From the NCBI GenBank assembly GCA_900319275.1, contig ONNS01000002.1, positions 1 to 58,839 of the forward strand: a stretch of DNA of 58,839 nucleotides, in the 5' to 3' direction. The stretch is from an uncultured Eubacteriales bacterium. GTDB taxonomy: Bacteria > Bacillota > Clostridia > Oscillospirales > Oscillospiraceae. Made by a program: the position numbers and the translations under genes. The notes beneath the pieces are model-generated. The model searched no databases. It was given only the letters and a program-made list of their open reading frames with translations, and was not told the origin of the DNA. Positions 26,590-34,857 of the stretch are shown piece after piece (positions within the stretch are counted from its first letter, which is position 1; each line of letters begins with the position of its first letter).

Positions 26590-28917
26590 ATGAAATCCTT
26601 TATTCGAAAGCTCAAATATCTTCCCATCGTTCTGCCGCTTGTGTTTACGGTTCTTTTTTTCGGTTATCTGACGCCGCGCTTTGACGCGATCATCTATACC
26701 GACAATATCGTCGGGGAAGGTACCTGCACCACCTATTTAAGCTCATTGGATGAAAGCTTCGCCTATCTCTATAAGGGGGACGCGTATTTCGGGTCCGAGT
26801 TGAAGACCCTCCGCCTGTCGGATCTGCGCTACAACATTAACGAGATAAATCTGTATGTATACGGCGTGGAAGCGGCGGATATTCTCTCGTTCGATATCTC
26901 GGTTTACGGGCATATCGTCACGCATCTGAGCGCCGACGGTCTGTCGCATCCGTTCTACAGGGACAGGGTATATGAAGCAGTTACCTCAACGGAAACGCCG
27001 CTTGTCCACATGAGTTTCGAGGATCCCGAACTCGGCGGATCGCTGAACCTGAGCGGCTTTGATTTCATCCCTGTTTGGGTCTGGGCCGCCTGCTTTGCGC
27101 TGATCCTTGCCGTATCCGTGTTTCTCTCCCTCGGCTTTGCTTTTCTGGCCGATCGCCTCCCGGCGATCCGGCTGCCCTTTCTGAACGCCGCGGCCGTGAT
27201 GGCGTCGCTGCTTCTGGGCGCCTGGTTTTGCGGCAGCTTTCCCTATGTCAACTATACGGACTTCCTGTTGAACTGGCTGATCCTCTTTGCGGTCAGTCTC
27301 GCGCTCGGTGCGCTGACCCTGCCGTGGATCGGCGGCGTGGCTGTGCCGGCGTTTACGGTGTTTTGGTATATTGCCAACTTCTTTGTGATCTCCTTCCGCA
27401 GCAAGCCTGTCATGCCGTCTGACCTTCGGGCCATCCGCACGGCCATGGAGGTTGCCGACGGCTATGATCTCAGACCCAACTGGCAGATCGTCGTGAGCAT
27501 TGTCGTCGTTGTATTGTACATTGCCGCGATCCTTCTGCTTTATCATAAAACGAAAAAAGACCGAAAGACCGCGCCGCTGAAAAAGAAGCTGCTCGGCCGG
27601 GGGGCCGCCCTGGCCGCGGCTGTCGTGATGCTGGTGATCAGTGTGAATAACTCGGCCTTTGACCGGCTGAATTCTTTTCAGTGGGATGCACAGGTGCTCG
27701 AGGGCTTTCACCGCGAGGGCATTGTCCTCACCTTTGTCAACAGCGCCATCAGCGCCCATGTGGCCAGACCCGAGACCTATTCCCGGGAACTCGTGAACAG
27801 CTATCTCGCGGAGTATGAGCCGCAGTCGGTTACAGGTACCCAGCCGGAGCGCATCATCATGGTCATGAACGAGGCGTTTTCCGACCTGCGCACCGTGGGA
27901 CTCGATCCCAAGATCGACGTGATGCCGTTTATCGACAGTCTGGACGAGAACACGATCGAAGGCAGGCTGTACGCCTCGGTATTTGGCGGCGGCACCTGCA
28001 ATACCGAGTTTGAGGCTCTGACCGGGAATACGCTGGCCTTTCTCGGCACCGGCGCCTATCCGTATACCGAAAATGTGACGGCGCCGCTGTTCTCTCTTGC
28101 CTCCTACTTCCGCGACAGCGGCTATGACACCGAGGCCTTCCACGCCAATAACGCGCAGAACTGGAACAGGAATATCGTGTATCCGTATCTGGGCTTCGAT
28201 GCATTCCATAGTATTCATGATTATACGACAATCACGGTGGACACGTTACTCCATAATCTTCCGGCGGACATCGCGGATTATCTGTATATCGAGGAAGTGG
28301 ATAAGACGCTGGACGCTCCGCGCTTCCTGTTCAACGTCACCATGCAGAACCATTCCGACTATGACCATTTTGTTGATGTGGAAGAGGACGAGAGCGTGCA
28401 GCAGTACGGTGCTGACCTGGCCGAGAGCGGTCGCGTGTATCTGTCCCTGATCAAGGCCTCGGACAGCGCGGTGCGGCAATTGGTTGAGACCTATCGGGAT
28501 TCCGACGTGCCGACGATGATCATTTTCTTCGGCGACCATCAGCCGGGGCTGTACGGAGACGCGCAGGCGGACATTTATACTACGGTTGCTTATTACCTGG
28601 ATTACTTCAAAACCAAGTTCTTCATCTGGACCAATTATCAGACCGAGACGGTGCATGATGCGGGCATCAGCGCCAACTTCCTGCCTTGGCTGATCCTGGA
28701 GCGGGGGAATTTCCCCCTGCCGCCTTATGTGCAGCTGCTGCGGGAAGTGCACGCGAAATACCCGATCATTTCCTCGCAGGGTGTGGTAGATGCCGAGGGA
28801 AGTGTTTACGGGAGCGTAGCCGAACTCATGGACGACCCTCTGATCCGGAAGTATCAGAACATCCAGTACGCCAACCTGTTCGATGAGATGGACCCAGCAT
28901 GGTTCGAAGTTGAATAA
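26590..28917 (+). CDS. LtaS/MdoB-type phosphoglycerol transferase (sulfatase-fold membrane enzyme)
   Basis: This 775-aa polytopic membrane enzyme has an extracellular sulfatase-fold domain. The N-terminal 355 residues hold an extracytoplasmic insert and several membrane helices. The catalytic domain starts near 425 (RIIMVMNEAFSDL) with the nucleophile Thr at about 469 in GGGTCNTEFEALTG and the metal-binding IIFFGDHQPG. The family moves phosphoglycerol (or phosphoethanolamine) onto lipoteichoic acid or glycans; the exact substrate is inferred. The start is ATG 26590 after AAAGGA; an ATG 23 codons upstream is less likely. It lies 46 bases before an O-antigen-ligase-like gene, so the pair may decorate a surface glycan. 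Confidence 0.88.
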   Translation: MKSFIRKLKYLPIVLPLVFTVLFFGYLTPRFDAIIYTDNIVGEGTCTTYLSSLDESFAYLYKGDAYFGSELKTLRLSDLRYNINEINLYVYGVEAADILSFDISVYGHIVTHLSADGLSHPFYRDRVYEAVTSTETPLVHMSFEDPELGGSLNLSGFDFIPVWVWAACFALILAVSVFLSLGFAFLADRLPAIRLPFLNAAAVMASLLLGAWFCGSFPYVNYTDFLLNWLILFAVSLALGALTLPWIGGVAVPAFTVFWYIANFFVISFRSKPVMPSDLRAIRTAMEVADGYDLRPNWQIVVSIVVVVLYIAAILLLYHKTKKDRKTAPLKKKLLGRGAALAAAVVMLVISVNNSAFDRLNSFQWDAQVLEGFHREGIVLTFVNSAISAHVARPETYSRELVNSYLAEYEPQSVTGTQPERIIMVMNEAFSDLRTVGLDPKIDVMPFIDSLDENTIEGRLYASVFGGGTCNTEFEALTGNTLAFLGTGAYPYTENVTAPLFSLASYFRDSGYDTEAFHANNAQNWNRNIVYPYLGFDAFHSIHDYTTITVDTLLHNLPADIADYLYIEEVDKTLDAPRFLFNVTMQNHSDYDHFVDVEEDESVQQYGADLAESGRVYLSLIKASDSAVRQLVETYRDSDVPTMIIFFGDHQPGLYGDAQADIYTTVAYYLDYFKTKFFIWTNYQTETVHDAGISANFLPWLILERGNFPLPPYVQLLREVHAKYPIISSQGVVDAEGSVYGSVAELMDDPLIRKYQNIQYANLFDEMDPAWFEVE

Positions 28918-28963
28918 TCTGTTTTGATAAAACGCAAGCGAAAGAAAAAGGAGCCGCAATACG

Positions 28964-30388
28964 ATGCGCATCTATGAAAAGACGCCGCAGAAAAAACTGT
29001 CGATTCGCCCGGGCCGGGAGTTGATTGAAAGAATTCCAGATGCCACGGTCAGTGTGCTGATCTTCTCGGCTTTCGCGCTCACGGCGCTGGCGCCGCTGCT
29101 TGTCTCTGTGAAGGCACTGTCCTATATGCAGCCCCGTTTTTTTGCCGGGGACGAAATAAATCGATACGTTATTGATTTATTATATACATATGATTTTGAT
29201 GTGTTTATGCACAAAACAATCTTTCCCATTGTCTGCTTCCTTGCCGTGGTGGCCTATGTTCTGGCCTTCTGCAAGAACAGAAAAAAGGGTATAGCCATTG
29301 ACAGAAGTACGTTTCTGGCGCCTGCGCCGATCCTGTTCGTTCTGCTCAGCATCTGGGTCGTATGCAATGTCTTTCTTATCAACGGCATTACCTATTATAC
29401 GACAGAAGGCGCGCTGCCAAACCACGAAAACCTTTCCTTGTATTTGGAATACTATCTCTGTTTTTTTATGATGGGACTTTTTGTCAAGGAGCCAAAATGG
29501 AAACACAGGGTTTTCCTGTTGTTCATTTCTGTCAGTCTTGTTCTGGTCCCGTTGGCGGTCTTTCTGCATCAAAAGGTGTATACGAAGGACGCCATCCTCT
29601 GTGTCTATTCAAATTCCAATTACTACGGGATCGTCCTGAATGTTGTGATCGGCCTGTGTGCCGCCATGCTTGCAGGGGCAACACGGAGAAAATGGAAGGG
29701 CTTCTTTGCGGCGGCGCTGCTTGTCAATACAGCGGTTCTCTATTTCAACAATACCCTTGGCGCCTGGGTCGGTGCGTTCTTCGCCTGCCTGTTTTCTGTT
29801 GTTGCCTTGCGTATTCGCGACGGAAAGTTCAACCTCCGGTCGCTGCTGGCAATCGGACTGTTCCTCGGCGGCCTGATTGTGTGCGGCTTTGTTGACGCCG
29901 CGTTCATCAGCGGAAAAAACAACTTTGCGAAGAATTGTATCTCTCTGTTCCGGGATATCCTGAACATCTGGACCGATCCCGATTCAAGCAGTGCCAATCA
30001 TGCCGGCAGCGGACGCTGGGCCATCTGGAAATACTACCTCTCCCTGGTGAAAGAACATCCCTGGTCTGGCGTAGGTCTTGACGGCATACGGGCCCTTGAT
30101 ATAGGGCAGGAGATCGGCCAAAAACGCCCGCATAATGAATATCTGCAATATGCGGCATTTCTCGGTATTCCCGGTGTGCTCCTGTATTTCTCAGCCTGCC
30201 TGAGTGTGTACATCCGTGCGATCCGGTATCGCCGCCATTTGGACAACCTCACGCTTGCCGCTCTGACTGCCGCCTTCGGCTATCTGGTCCGCGCGTTCTT
30301 TGGCAACACCGTATATAACACAACCCCTTATCTGCACATACTGCTCGGACTTGGATATGTAAACAAAGCCATTCCACGGCCCGAATGA
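28964..30388 (+). CDS. O-antigen ligase / polymerase-like membrane protein (Wzy_C family)
   Basis: This 474-aa polytopic membrane protein has about ten to twelve helices. The diagnostic Wzy_C loop is seen at about 345-410: GSGRWAIWKYYLSLVKEHPW, GVGLDGIR, RPHNEYLQYAAFLGIPG. Such proteins join or transfer preassembled glycans outside the membrane. GGAG precedes the ATG. It follows the LtaS-type gene and shares its terminator region. Confidence 0.87.
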   Translation: MRIYEKTPQKKLSIRPGRELIERIPDATVSVLIFSAFALTALAPLLVSVKALSYMQPRFFAGDEINRYVIDLLYTYDFDVFMHKTIFPIVCFLAVVAYVLAFCKNRKKGIAIDRSTFLAPAPILFVLLSIWVVCNVFLINGITYYTTEGALPNHENLSLYLEYYLCFFMMGLFVKEPKWKHRVFLLFISVSLVLVPLAVFLHQKVYTKDAILCVYSNSNYYGIVLNVVIGLCAAMLAGATRRKWKGFFAAALLVNTAVLYFNNTLGAWVGAFFACLFSVVALRIRDGKFNLRSLLAIGLFLGGLIVCGFVDAAFISGKNNFAKNCISLFRDILNIWTDPDSSSANHAGSGRWAIWKYYLSLVKEHPWSGVGLDGIRALDIGQEIGQKRPHNEYLQYAAFLGIPGVLLYFSACLSVYIRAIRYRRHLDNLTLAALTAAFGYLVRAFFGNTVYNTTPYLHILLGLGYVNKAIPRPE

Positions 30389-30390
30389 GC

Positions 30391-30421
30391 AAAGCCCCCG
30401 AAAGCGTTTTCGGGGGCTTTA
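30391..30421. terminator. Bidirectional terminator between convergent genes
   Basis: AAAGCCCCCGAAA pairs with TTTTCGGGGGCTTT around GCG. T-runs on both strands serve the + gene ending at 30388 and the - gene ending at 30426. Confidence 0.92.
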
Positions 30422-30425
30422 TTGT

Positions 30426-31670
30426 TCAGATACACCCAAACGGCGCAAGTCCGTTGGTATAGATCGCCCTGTCGTCGGTGGCCTGGCCGGAAGAATTAAC
30501 AAGACAGTAGTAACTGCTGTACTTGGTCATGGGCGAGCGCTCCCACCAGAACGCTTCCTTTCCGCTGTAGCCGCCGATCTTCATCCGCATGCCGGGCACC
30601 TTATAATAGTCGATCTGTGCGCCCTCGCCGGGAAAAGAACTGGTAGTCCTGCCAAACAGCTCGACCTCCGAGCGCAGCGCCAGCCGGTTGCCGGGGACCG
30701 ATTCAATGGAACTGGACCCATTTCCCGCGGACGTGAGTACGTCAAAGGTCAGCAGACGCGCTTTCAGCCAGGCCGGGAGCGCCTCGGCCAGCGCCGGGAG
30801 CGTGACGGTGGCCATCTCGCTGGCGCCGTAGCCGCCCGCCGTCGATTCCGTCGGGTGCATGCGCTGCTTGGCGGCGAGCGCTTCCACAAAATCAAACTGC
30901 AGGATGCAGCCGCAGTTGTTATAATCGCTGAAGGACGAGATCACAATGTCGATATCCTGTGCAGCGTGGGCCACGTTGCCGCCGCCGGTAAAGGCTTCGA
31001 TGTGGATCTTTCGCATATGACCGACGCGCCATCCGGCGTCGCGCTGCAGATCGATTGTTCCAGCGCGCGCCGCGTCGATCATTGCGGCGATCTGCTCGTC
31101 GCTGCCCCATTCAAAGCTGACGATGTCCACGCCGCCGATCACCTTGTTCGGCATCGGATTCGTTTTCAGCTTATAGACCAGCACCGCGGCGTCACCGGCG
31201 GCGATCTCCAGCGGAGAGGCGAGCACCGTCCTGTCCAGCAGACAGACCGCGTCCACCGAGTTGGCCCTGCCCGGGGTTGTGGCGCATTTGATCGACTGTT
31301 TATAGCCGACCTCGCGGATCGTCAGCGCTTCGCTGCCGGTGTTGGTGACGGTGAAGGTATACTGCAGCCAGGGGTTTCCCGGCGCATCGCAGCCCGCAAC
31401 CCGGCGTGTCAGCGTGACGGTAATGCCGCCGGTGATCGTGTGCTCCAGGTTGCGGTCATACTCCGTGGGCTCTGTCGAGCCTGTTCCGAACGATACACCG
31501 GCTGCGGCTGCGTCCAATGTGAAGGTCTCCGCTCGTGTTGCTGGAAATGAGAAAGTTCCATGTACGTAATACGGACGCCCTTCAATATTGGTGACCTGCA
31601 GCGAGCCGAAAAGCGTTGTCGTCGACTGCAGCAGCATCGCTGTCAGATTTTTCATGTTTTTTGTAATCAA
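30426..31670 (-). CDS. Phage tail-type structural protein with C-terminal DUF6273-like domain
   Basis: This 414-aa protein has an N-terminal beta-rich region with a conserved-looking TFTVTNTGSEALTIREVGY segment (seen in phage tail or baseplate proteins of Clostridia). A middle region and a C-terminal domain with GKEAFWWERSPMTKYSSYYC and GLAPFGCI follow, resembling DUF6273/fibrobacter-type surface domains. No signal peptide. It is the third and last gene of a three-gene unit. The exact role is not assigned. Confidence 0.7.
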   Translation of the reverse strand: MITKNMKNLTAMLLQSTTTLFGSLQVTNIEGRPYYVHGTFSFPATRAETFTLDAAAAGVSFGTGSTEPTEYDRNLEHTITGGITVTLTRRVAGCDAPGNPWLQYTFTVTNTGSEALTIREVGYKQSIKCATTPGRANSVDAVCLLDRTVLASPLEIAAGDAAVLVYKLKTNPMPNKVIGGVDIVSFEWGSDEQIAAMIDAARAGTIDLQRDAGWRVGHMRKIHIEAFTGGGNVAHAAQDIDIVISSFSDYNNCGCILQFDFVEALAAKQRMHPTESTAGGYGASEMATVTLPALAEALPAWLKARLLTFDVLTSAGNGSSSIESVPGNRLALRSEVELFGRTTSSFPGEGAQIDYYKVPGMRMKIGGYSGKEAFWWERSPMTKYSSYYCLVNSSGQATDDRAIYTNGLAPFGCI

Positions 31671-31688
31671 TGGTTTATCCTCCCGCCG

Positions 31689-31922
31689 TCAGGCTTGATT
31701 GTTGATCGTGATGCTCGCCGTGCAGTCCCAGGACAGCGCCCCGGCTGCGTTGCCGTATACGCTCTCCGGCTCCGAGCGGGGACAGCGTTTGGCATAGATT
31801 ACGATCGCGTCGATCGCCGCGGCCATCTCCGCGGGCCTGTACGTGCTTTGCGCGCCGTTCTTTGCGCGGATCGACCGGGCGATAGCCGCGTAGTTGGCGC
31901 TGTCTGTCAGGACAATCGCCAT
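31689..31922 (-). CDS. Small phage tail-fibre-associated protein
   Basis: This 77-aa protein has the N-terminal pattern NYAAIARSIRAKNGAQSTYR followed by PAEMAAAIDAI. It is very common at the starts of tail-fibre or tail-associated proteins of Firmicutes phages (Ala-Ile-Arg-x-Lys, then P-x-E-M-A-x-A-I). The C-terminal half is probably a small beta domain. The gene starts with a four-base ATGA overlap with the previous gene and lies 18 bases before the next. Confidence 0.72.
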   Translation of the reverse strand: MAIVLTDSANYAAIARSIRAKNGAQSTYRPAEMAAAIDAIVIYAKRCPRSEPESVYGNAAGALSWDCTASITINNQA

Positions 31923-32131
31923 CAGTAACTCACCTCGTCTCCGTTTTCATAGCTCGGGATTTGCCGCTTAAGCTCGTCCAGCGCTGCCTTGACGCCGCCG
32001 GAGGTCACAGGGTTTGTGCTGTCCGACGTCGGTGCGGTGTCGAAGCACAGCGTGTCCTGTTTGCCTCGCAGCGCGGCCTTTGTCTTGTGGATCAGTTCCG
32101 CGATTGCGGCGCTGCCTGCCAGTTTTTCCAT
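31922..32131 (-). CDS. Small phage tail-fibre-type protein
   Basis: This 69-aa protein contains FDTAPTSDSTNPVTSGGVKA followed by ALDELK, a motif seen again and again in tail-fibre proteins of Firmicutes phages. The start at 32131 is chosen because GGAGG lies a few bases upstream; in-frame codons further up lack a site. It is first in the three-gene phage-like unit 32131-30426. Confidence 0.72.
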   Translation of the reverse strand: MEKLAGSAAIAELIHKTKAALRGKQDTLCFDTAPTSDSTNPVTSGGVKAALDELKRQIPSYENGDEVSY

Positions 32132-32329
32132 AGAAAGCCTCCTGTCATATGGTTCTGCATGAAAGTGTATAAAACTGGCGATGAAAAGGAAATCCCCCGC
32201 ACTGTGCCGACAATGCGACAGCAAGCGCGAACCATTTACCGGATCGAGACAGGGCCCGACGGCATCCACGTAACCCTGTTTTCTTTAGAAAAACTGCAAA
32301 CAGGAACGCAAAACAGCACGGACAAATCA

Positions 32330-32357
32330 TTGACAACTTGCGCGGATGCCGTATAAT
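32330..32357 (+). promoter_or_regulatory. Promoter of the FGGY kinase-araD unit
   Basis: Perfect TTGACA, 16 bases, perfect TATAAT; 46 bases before the kinase ATG. Confidence 0.85.
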
Positions 32358-32403
32358 AGAAATATCTGAAACAATAATCGTACATTCGAAGGAGGCGTTT
32401 CTT

Positions 32404-33939
32404 ATGGGACAGCTTTGTCTCGGCATCGAATTCGGCTCGACCCGCATCAAGGCTGTGGCGATCGACGGTCAATTCCGCCCGGTCTCGTCCGGGGACTATA
32501 CCTGGAAAAGTAAATTTGAAAACGGCGTGTGGACCTATGACCTCGACGAGGTCTGGCAGGGGCTGAAAACCGCGCTGCGCGGCGTGGATAATCGCGAGCA
32601 GGTCGCGGCCATGGGCGTTTCGGCCATGATGCACGGCTATCTGGCCTTTGACGAAAACTGGCAGCTGCTGGTGCCTTTCCGCACCTGGCAGAACACCTGC
32701 ACCGGCCCCGCCGCCGAGGAGTTGACGGCGCGCTTTGGCTTCAACATTCCCCAGCGCTGGAGCATTGCCCATCTCTATCAGGCCATTTTAAACGGCGAAG
32801 AGCATGTAAGCCACATTGCGCATATCACGACGCTCGCGGGTTATGTGCACACGATGCTGACCGGTGTGAACGCGCTCGGCGTCGGCGACGCCTCGGGCAT
32901 GTTCCCGATCGACAGCGAGACGCTGGACTATGATGCCGAGATGATGAAGGCCTTCGATGCGCTGATCGAGGAGCGGCATTATCCCTGGACGCTGCGGGAC
33001 ATTCTGCCCCGTGTCCTCCCGGCCGGAGCCGCGGCCGGACAGCTGACCGAGCATGGCGCTGCGCTGCTCGAAGGGCTGCTGCCCGCCGGCATTCCCTTTG
33101 CCCCGGCTGAGGGCGACGCCGGCACCGGCATGACGGCCACGAACGCTGTCGCGCCGCGCACCGGCAACGTGTCGGCCGGCACGTCGATCTTCTCGATGGT
33201 TGTGCTGGAAAAGCCGTTGGAGCATGTATACCCGGAGATCGACCTTGTCACGACACCGACCGGCAAGGCCGTCGCCATGGTGCACTGCAACAACTGCACC
33301 AACGATTCCAATGCCTGGTTTGCGCTGCTGCGCGAGACCGTCGAACTCTTCGGCGGCAGCGTCGACACCGGCGCACTGTACACCGCGCTCTATCAGAAGT
33401 CACTCGAGGGCGAGACGGACTGCGGCGGCGTGCTGACCTATAACTATCTGGCAGGGGAGGGCGTGACACACCTGGACGGCGGCCGCCCGATGGTCGTGCG
33501 GCGGCCCGACAGCCGCTTCACGCTTTCTAACTTCCTGCGCTCCCAACTCTATGCCACGATGGCCACGCTGAAGATCGGCATGGATATCCTCGCGGCCGAG
33601 GGTGTGAAGATCGATTCGCTGATGGGCCACGGCGGCCTGTTCAAAACGCCGCTGGTCGGGCAGAAATACATGGCCGCGGCCTGCAATGCGCCTGTCACCT
33701 GCATGGAGACGGCGGGCGAGGGCGGCCCCTACGGCATGGCGCTGCTGGCGGCCTTCCTGCTGCACGGGCAGGGGACGCTCGAGGAGTTCTTGCATCGGCA
33801 TGTCTTCGCCGATGCGGTCTCCACAACGGTGCAGCCCGACGCGGCTGACGCGCAGGGTTTTGCCGATTATCTGAAAACCTATCGGGCGGGCCTTGCCGTC
33901 GAGCGCCAAGCCGTTCAAACACTCTGGTGCGAACAGTAA
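32404..33939 (+). CDS. FGGY-family carbohydrate kinase (probably L-ribulokinase-like)
   Basis: This 511-aa cytosolic ATP-dependent sugar kinase begins [15 protein letters not shown] (phosphate-1 loop), has [12 protein letters not shown] in the sugar-binding region, GTSIFSMVV in the second phosphate loop, and a C-terminal adenosine-binding [13 protein letters not shown]. The start is ATG 32404 after GGAGG. The neighbour araD, 14 bases downstream, suggests the substrate is L-ribulose or a related ketopentose. A xylulokinase or fuculokinase activity cannot be excluded from sequence. Confidence 0.85.
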   Translation: MGQLCLGIEFGSTRIKAVAIDGQFRPVSSGDYTWKSKFENGVWTYDLDEVWQGLKTALRGVDNREQVAAMGVSAMMHGYLAFDENWQLLVPFRTWQNTCTGPAAEELTARFGFNIPQRWSIAHLYQAILNGEEHVSHIAHITTLAGYVHTMLTGVNALGVGDASGMFPIDSETLDYDAEMMKAFDALIEERHYPWTLRDILPRVLPAGAAAGQLTEHGAALLEGLLPAGIPFAPAEGDAGTGMTATNAVAPRTGNVSAGTSIFSMVVLEKPLEHVYPEIDLVTTPTGKAVAMVHCNNCTNDSNAWFALLRETVELFGGSVDTGALYTALYQKSLEGETDCGGVLTYNYLAGEGVTHLDGGRPMVVRRPDSRFTLSNFLRSQLYATMATLKIGMDILAAEGVKIDSLMGHGGLFKTPLVGQKYMAAACNAPVTCMETAGEGGPYGMALLAAFLLHGQGTLEEFLHRHVFADAVSTTVQPDAADAQGFADYLKTYRAGLAVERQAVQTLWCEQ

Positions 33940-33953
33940 AGGGGGAGACAGCA

Positions 33954-34649
33954 ATGCTGGAAGAACTGAAAGAACAGGTATGCAGGGCCAATCTGCTGCT
34001 GCCCAAGCACGGCCTTGTCACCTTCACCTGGGGCAACGTCTCGGGCATCGACCGCGCGCGCGGTCTTGTCGTCATCAAGCCCTCGGGCGTGGAATACGAC
34101 GGTATGGGCCCGGACGATATGGTCGTCGTCGATCTCGACGGGAATGTGGTCGAGGGGCACTATAAGCCCTCGTCCGATACCCCTACGCACATCGAACTCT
34201 ACAAGGCGTTTCCGAACATCGGCGGCGTTGTGCACACGCACTCGCGCTGGGCGACCTCGTTTGCCCAGGCGGGCATGGGCATTCCGGCCTACGGCACCAC
34301 GCAGGGCGACTATTTCTACGGCGAGATCCCCTGCACGCGCAAAATGACCCCGGCCGAGATCGCCGGCGCCTACGAAAAAGAGACCGGTACCGTTATTATC
34401 GAGACGTTCAAGACGCGCGGCATCGACCCGGACAGCGTGCCCGCCGTACTCGTGAACTCCCACGGCCCCTTTACCTGGGGCGCCGACGCGATGAACGCCG
34501 TGCACAACGCCGTTGTGCTTGAAGAGGTCGCCTTTATGGCACTGCAGGCGCGGACGCTGAATCCCTCGCTGCAGCCGATGCAGCAGGAGCTGCTGGACAA
34601 GCACTACCTGCGCAAGCACGGGAAAAACGCCTATTACGGCCAGGGCTGA
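33954..34649 (+). CDS. araD: L-ribulose-5-phosphate 4-epimerase
   Basis: This 231-aa class II aldolase-fold enzyme converts L-ribulose-5-phosphate to D-xylulose-5-phosphate. It has [20 protein letters not shown], the zinc ligands in [25 protein letters not shown], and a later His in SHGPFTWG. The start is ATG 33954 after GGGGGAG. With the kinase upstream this makes a two-step L-arabinose-type branch; no isomerase or transporter is in the window. Confidence 0.92.
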   Translation: MLEELKEQVCRANLLLPKHGLVTFTWGNVSGIDRARGLVVIKPSGVEYDGMGPDDMVVVDLDGNVVEGHYKPSSDTPTHIELYKAFPNIGGVVHTHSRWATSFAQAGMGIPAYGTTQGDYFYGEIPCTRKMTPAEIAGAYEKETGTVIIETFKTRGIDPDSVPAVLVNSHGPFTWGADAMNAVHNAVVLEEVAFMALQARTLNPSLQPMQQELLDKHYLRKHGKNAYYGQG

Positions 34650-34665
34650 CAATTGATTCGTGTAT

Positions 34666-34802
34666 CGGCTTGCGTCAGCGAATTGCCTTCCCCTGGACCC
34701 CAGTGCGCACACTGGGGCGGATGAGGTGGCGCTGTGCAATAAAGCAGAGTGAATAACAGATGCTGACACCTCATCCGTCACGGCGCAAGTCTGAGCTTGC
34801 TG
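34666..34802. repeat. Imperfect long inverted repeat upstream of glgA
   Basis: GGATGAGGTG (about 34717-34726) pairs with CACCTCATCC (about 34767-34776), and outer CTTGCG and CGCAAG extend it. No coding frame is visible. It looks like another dispersed palindromic unit and ends at the glgA promoter. Confidence 0.5.
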
Positions 34803-34825
34803 AGTTATTCTGATATCCATATAAT
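34797..34825 (+). promoter_or_regulatory. Promoter of glgA
   Basis: TTGCTG, 17 bases, perfect TATAAT; 33 bases before the ATG. Confidence 0.75.
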
Positions 34826-34857
34826 TCATATAAAACATGTAAAGGAAGGAAGTTTGT

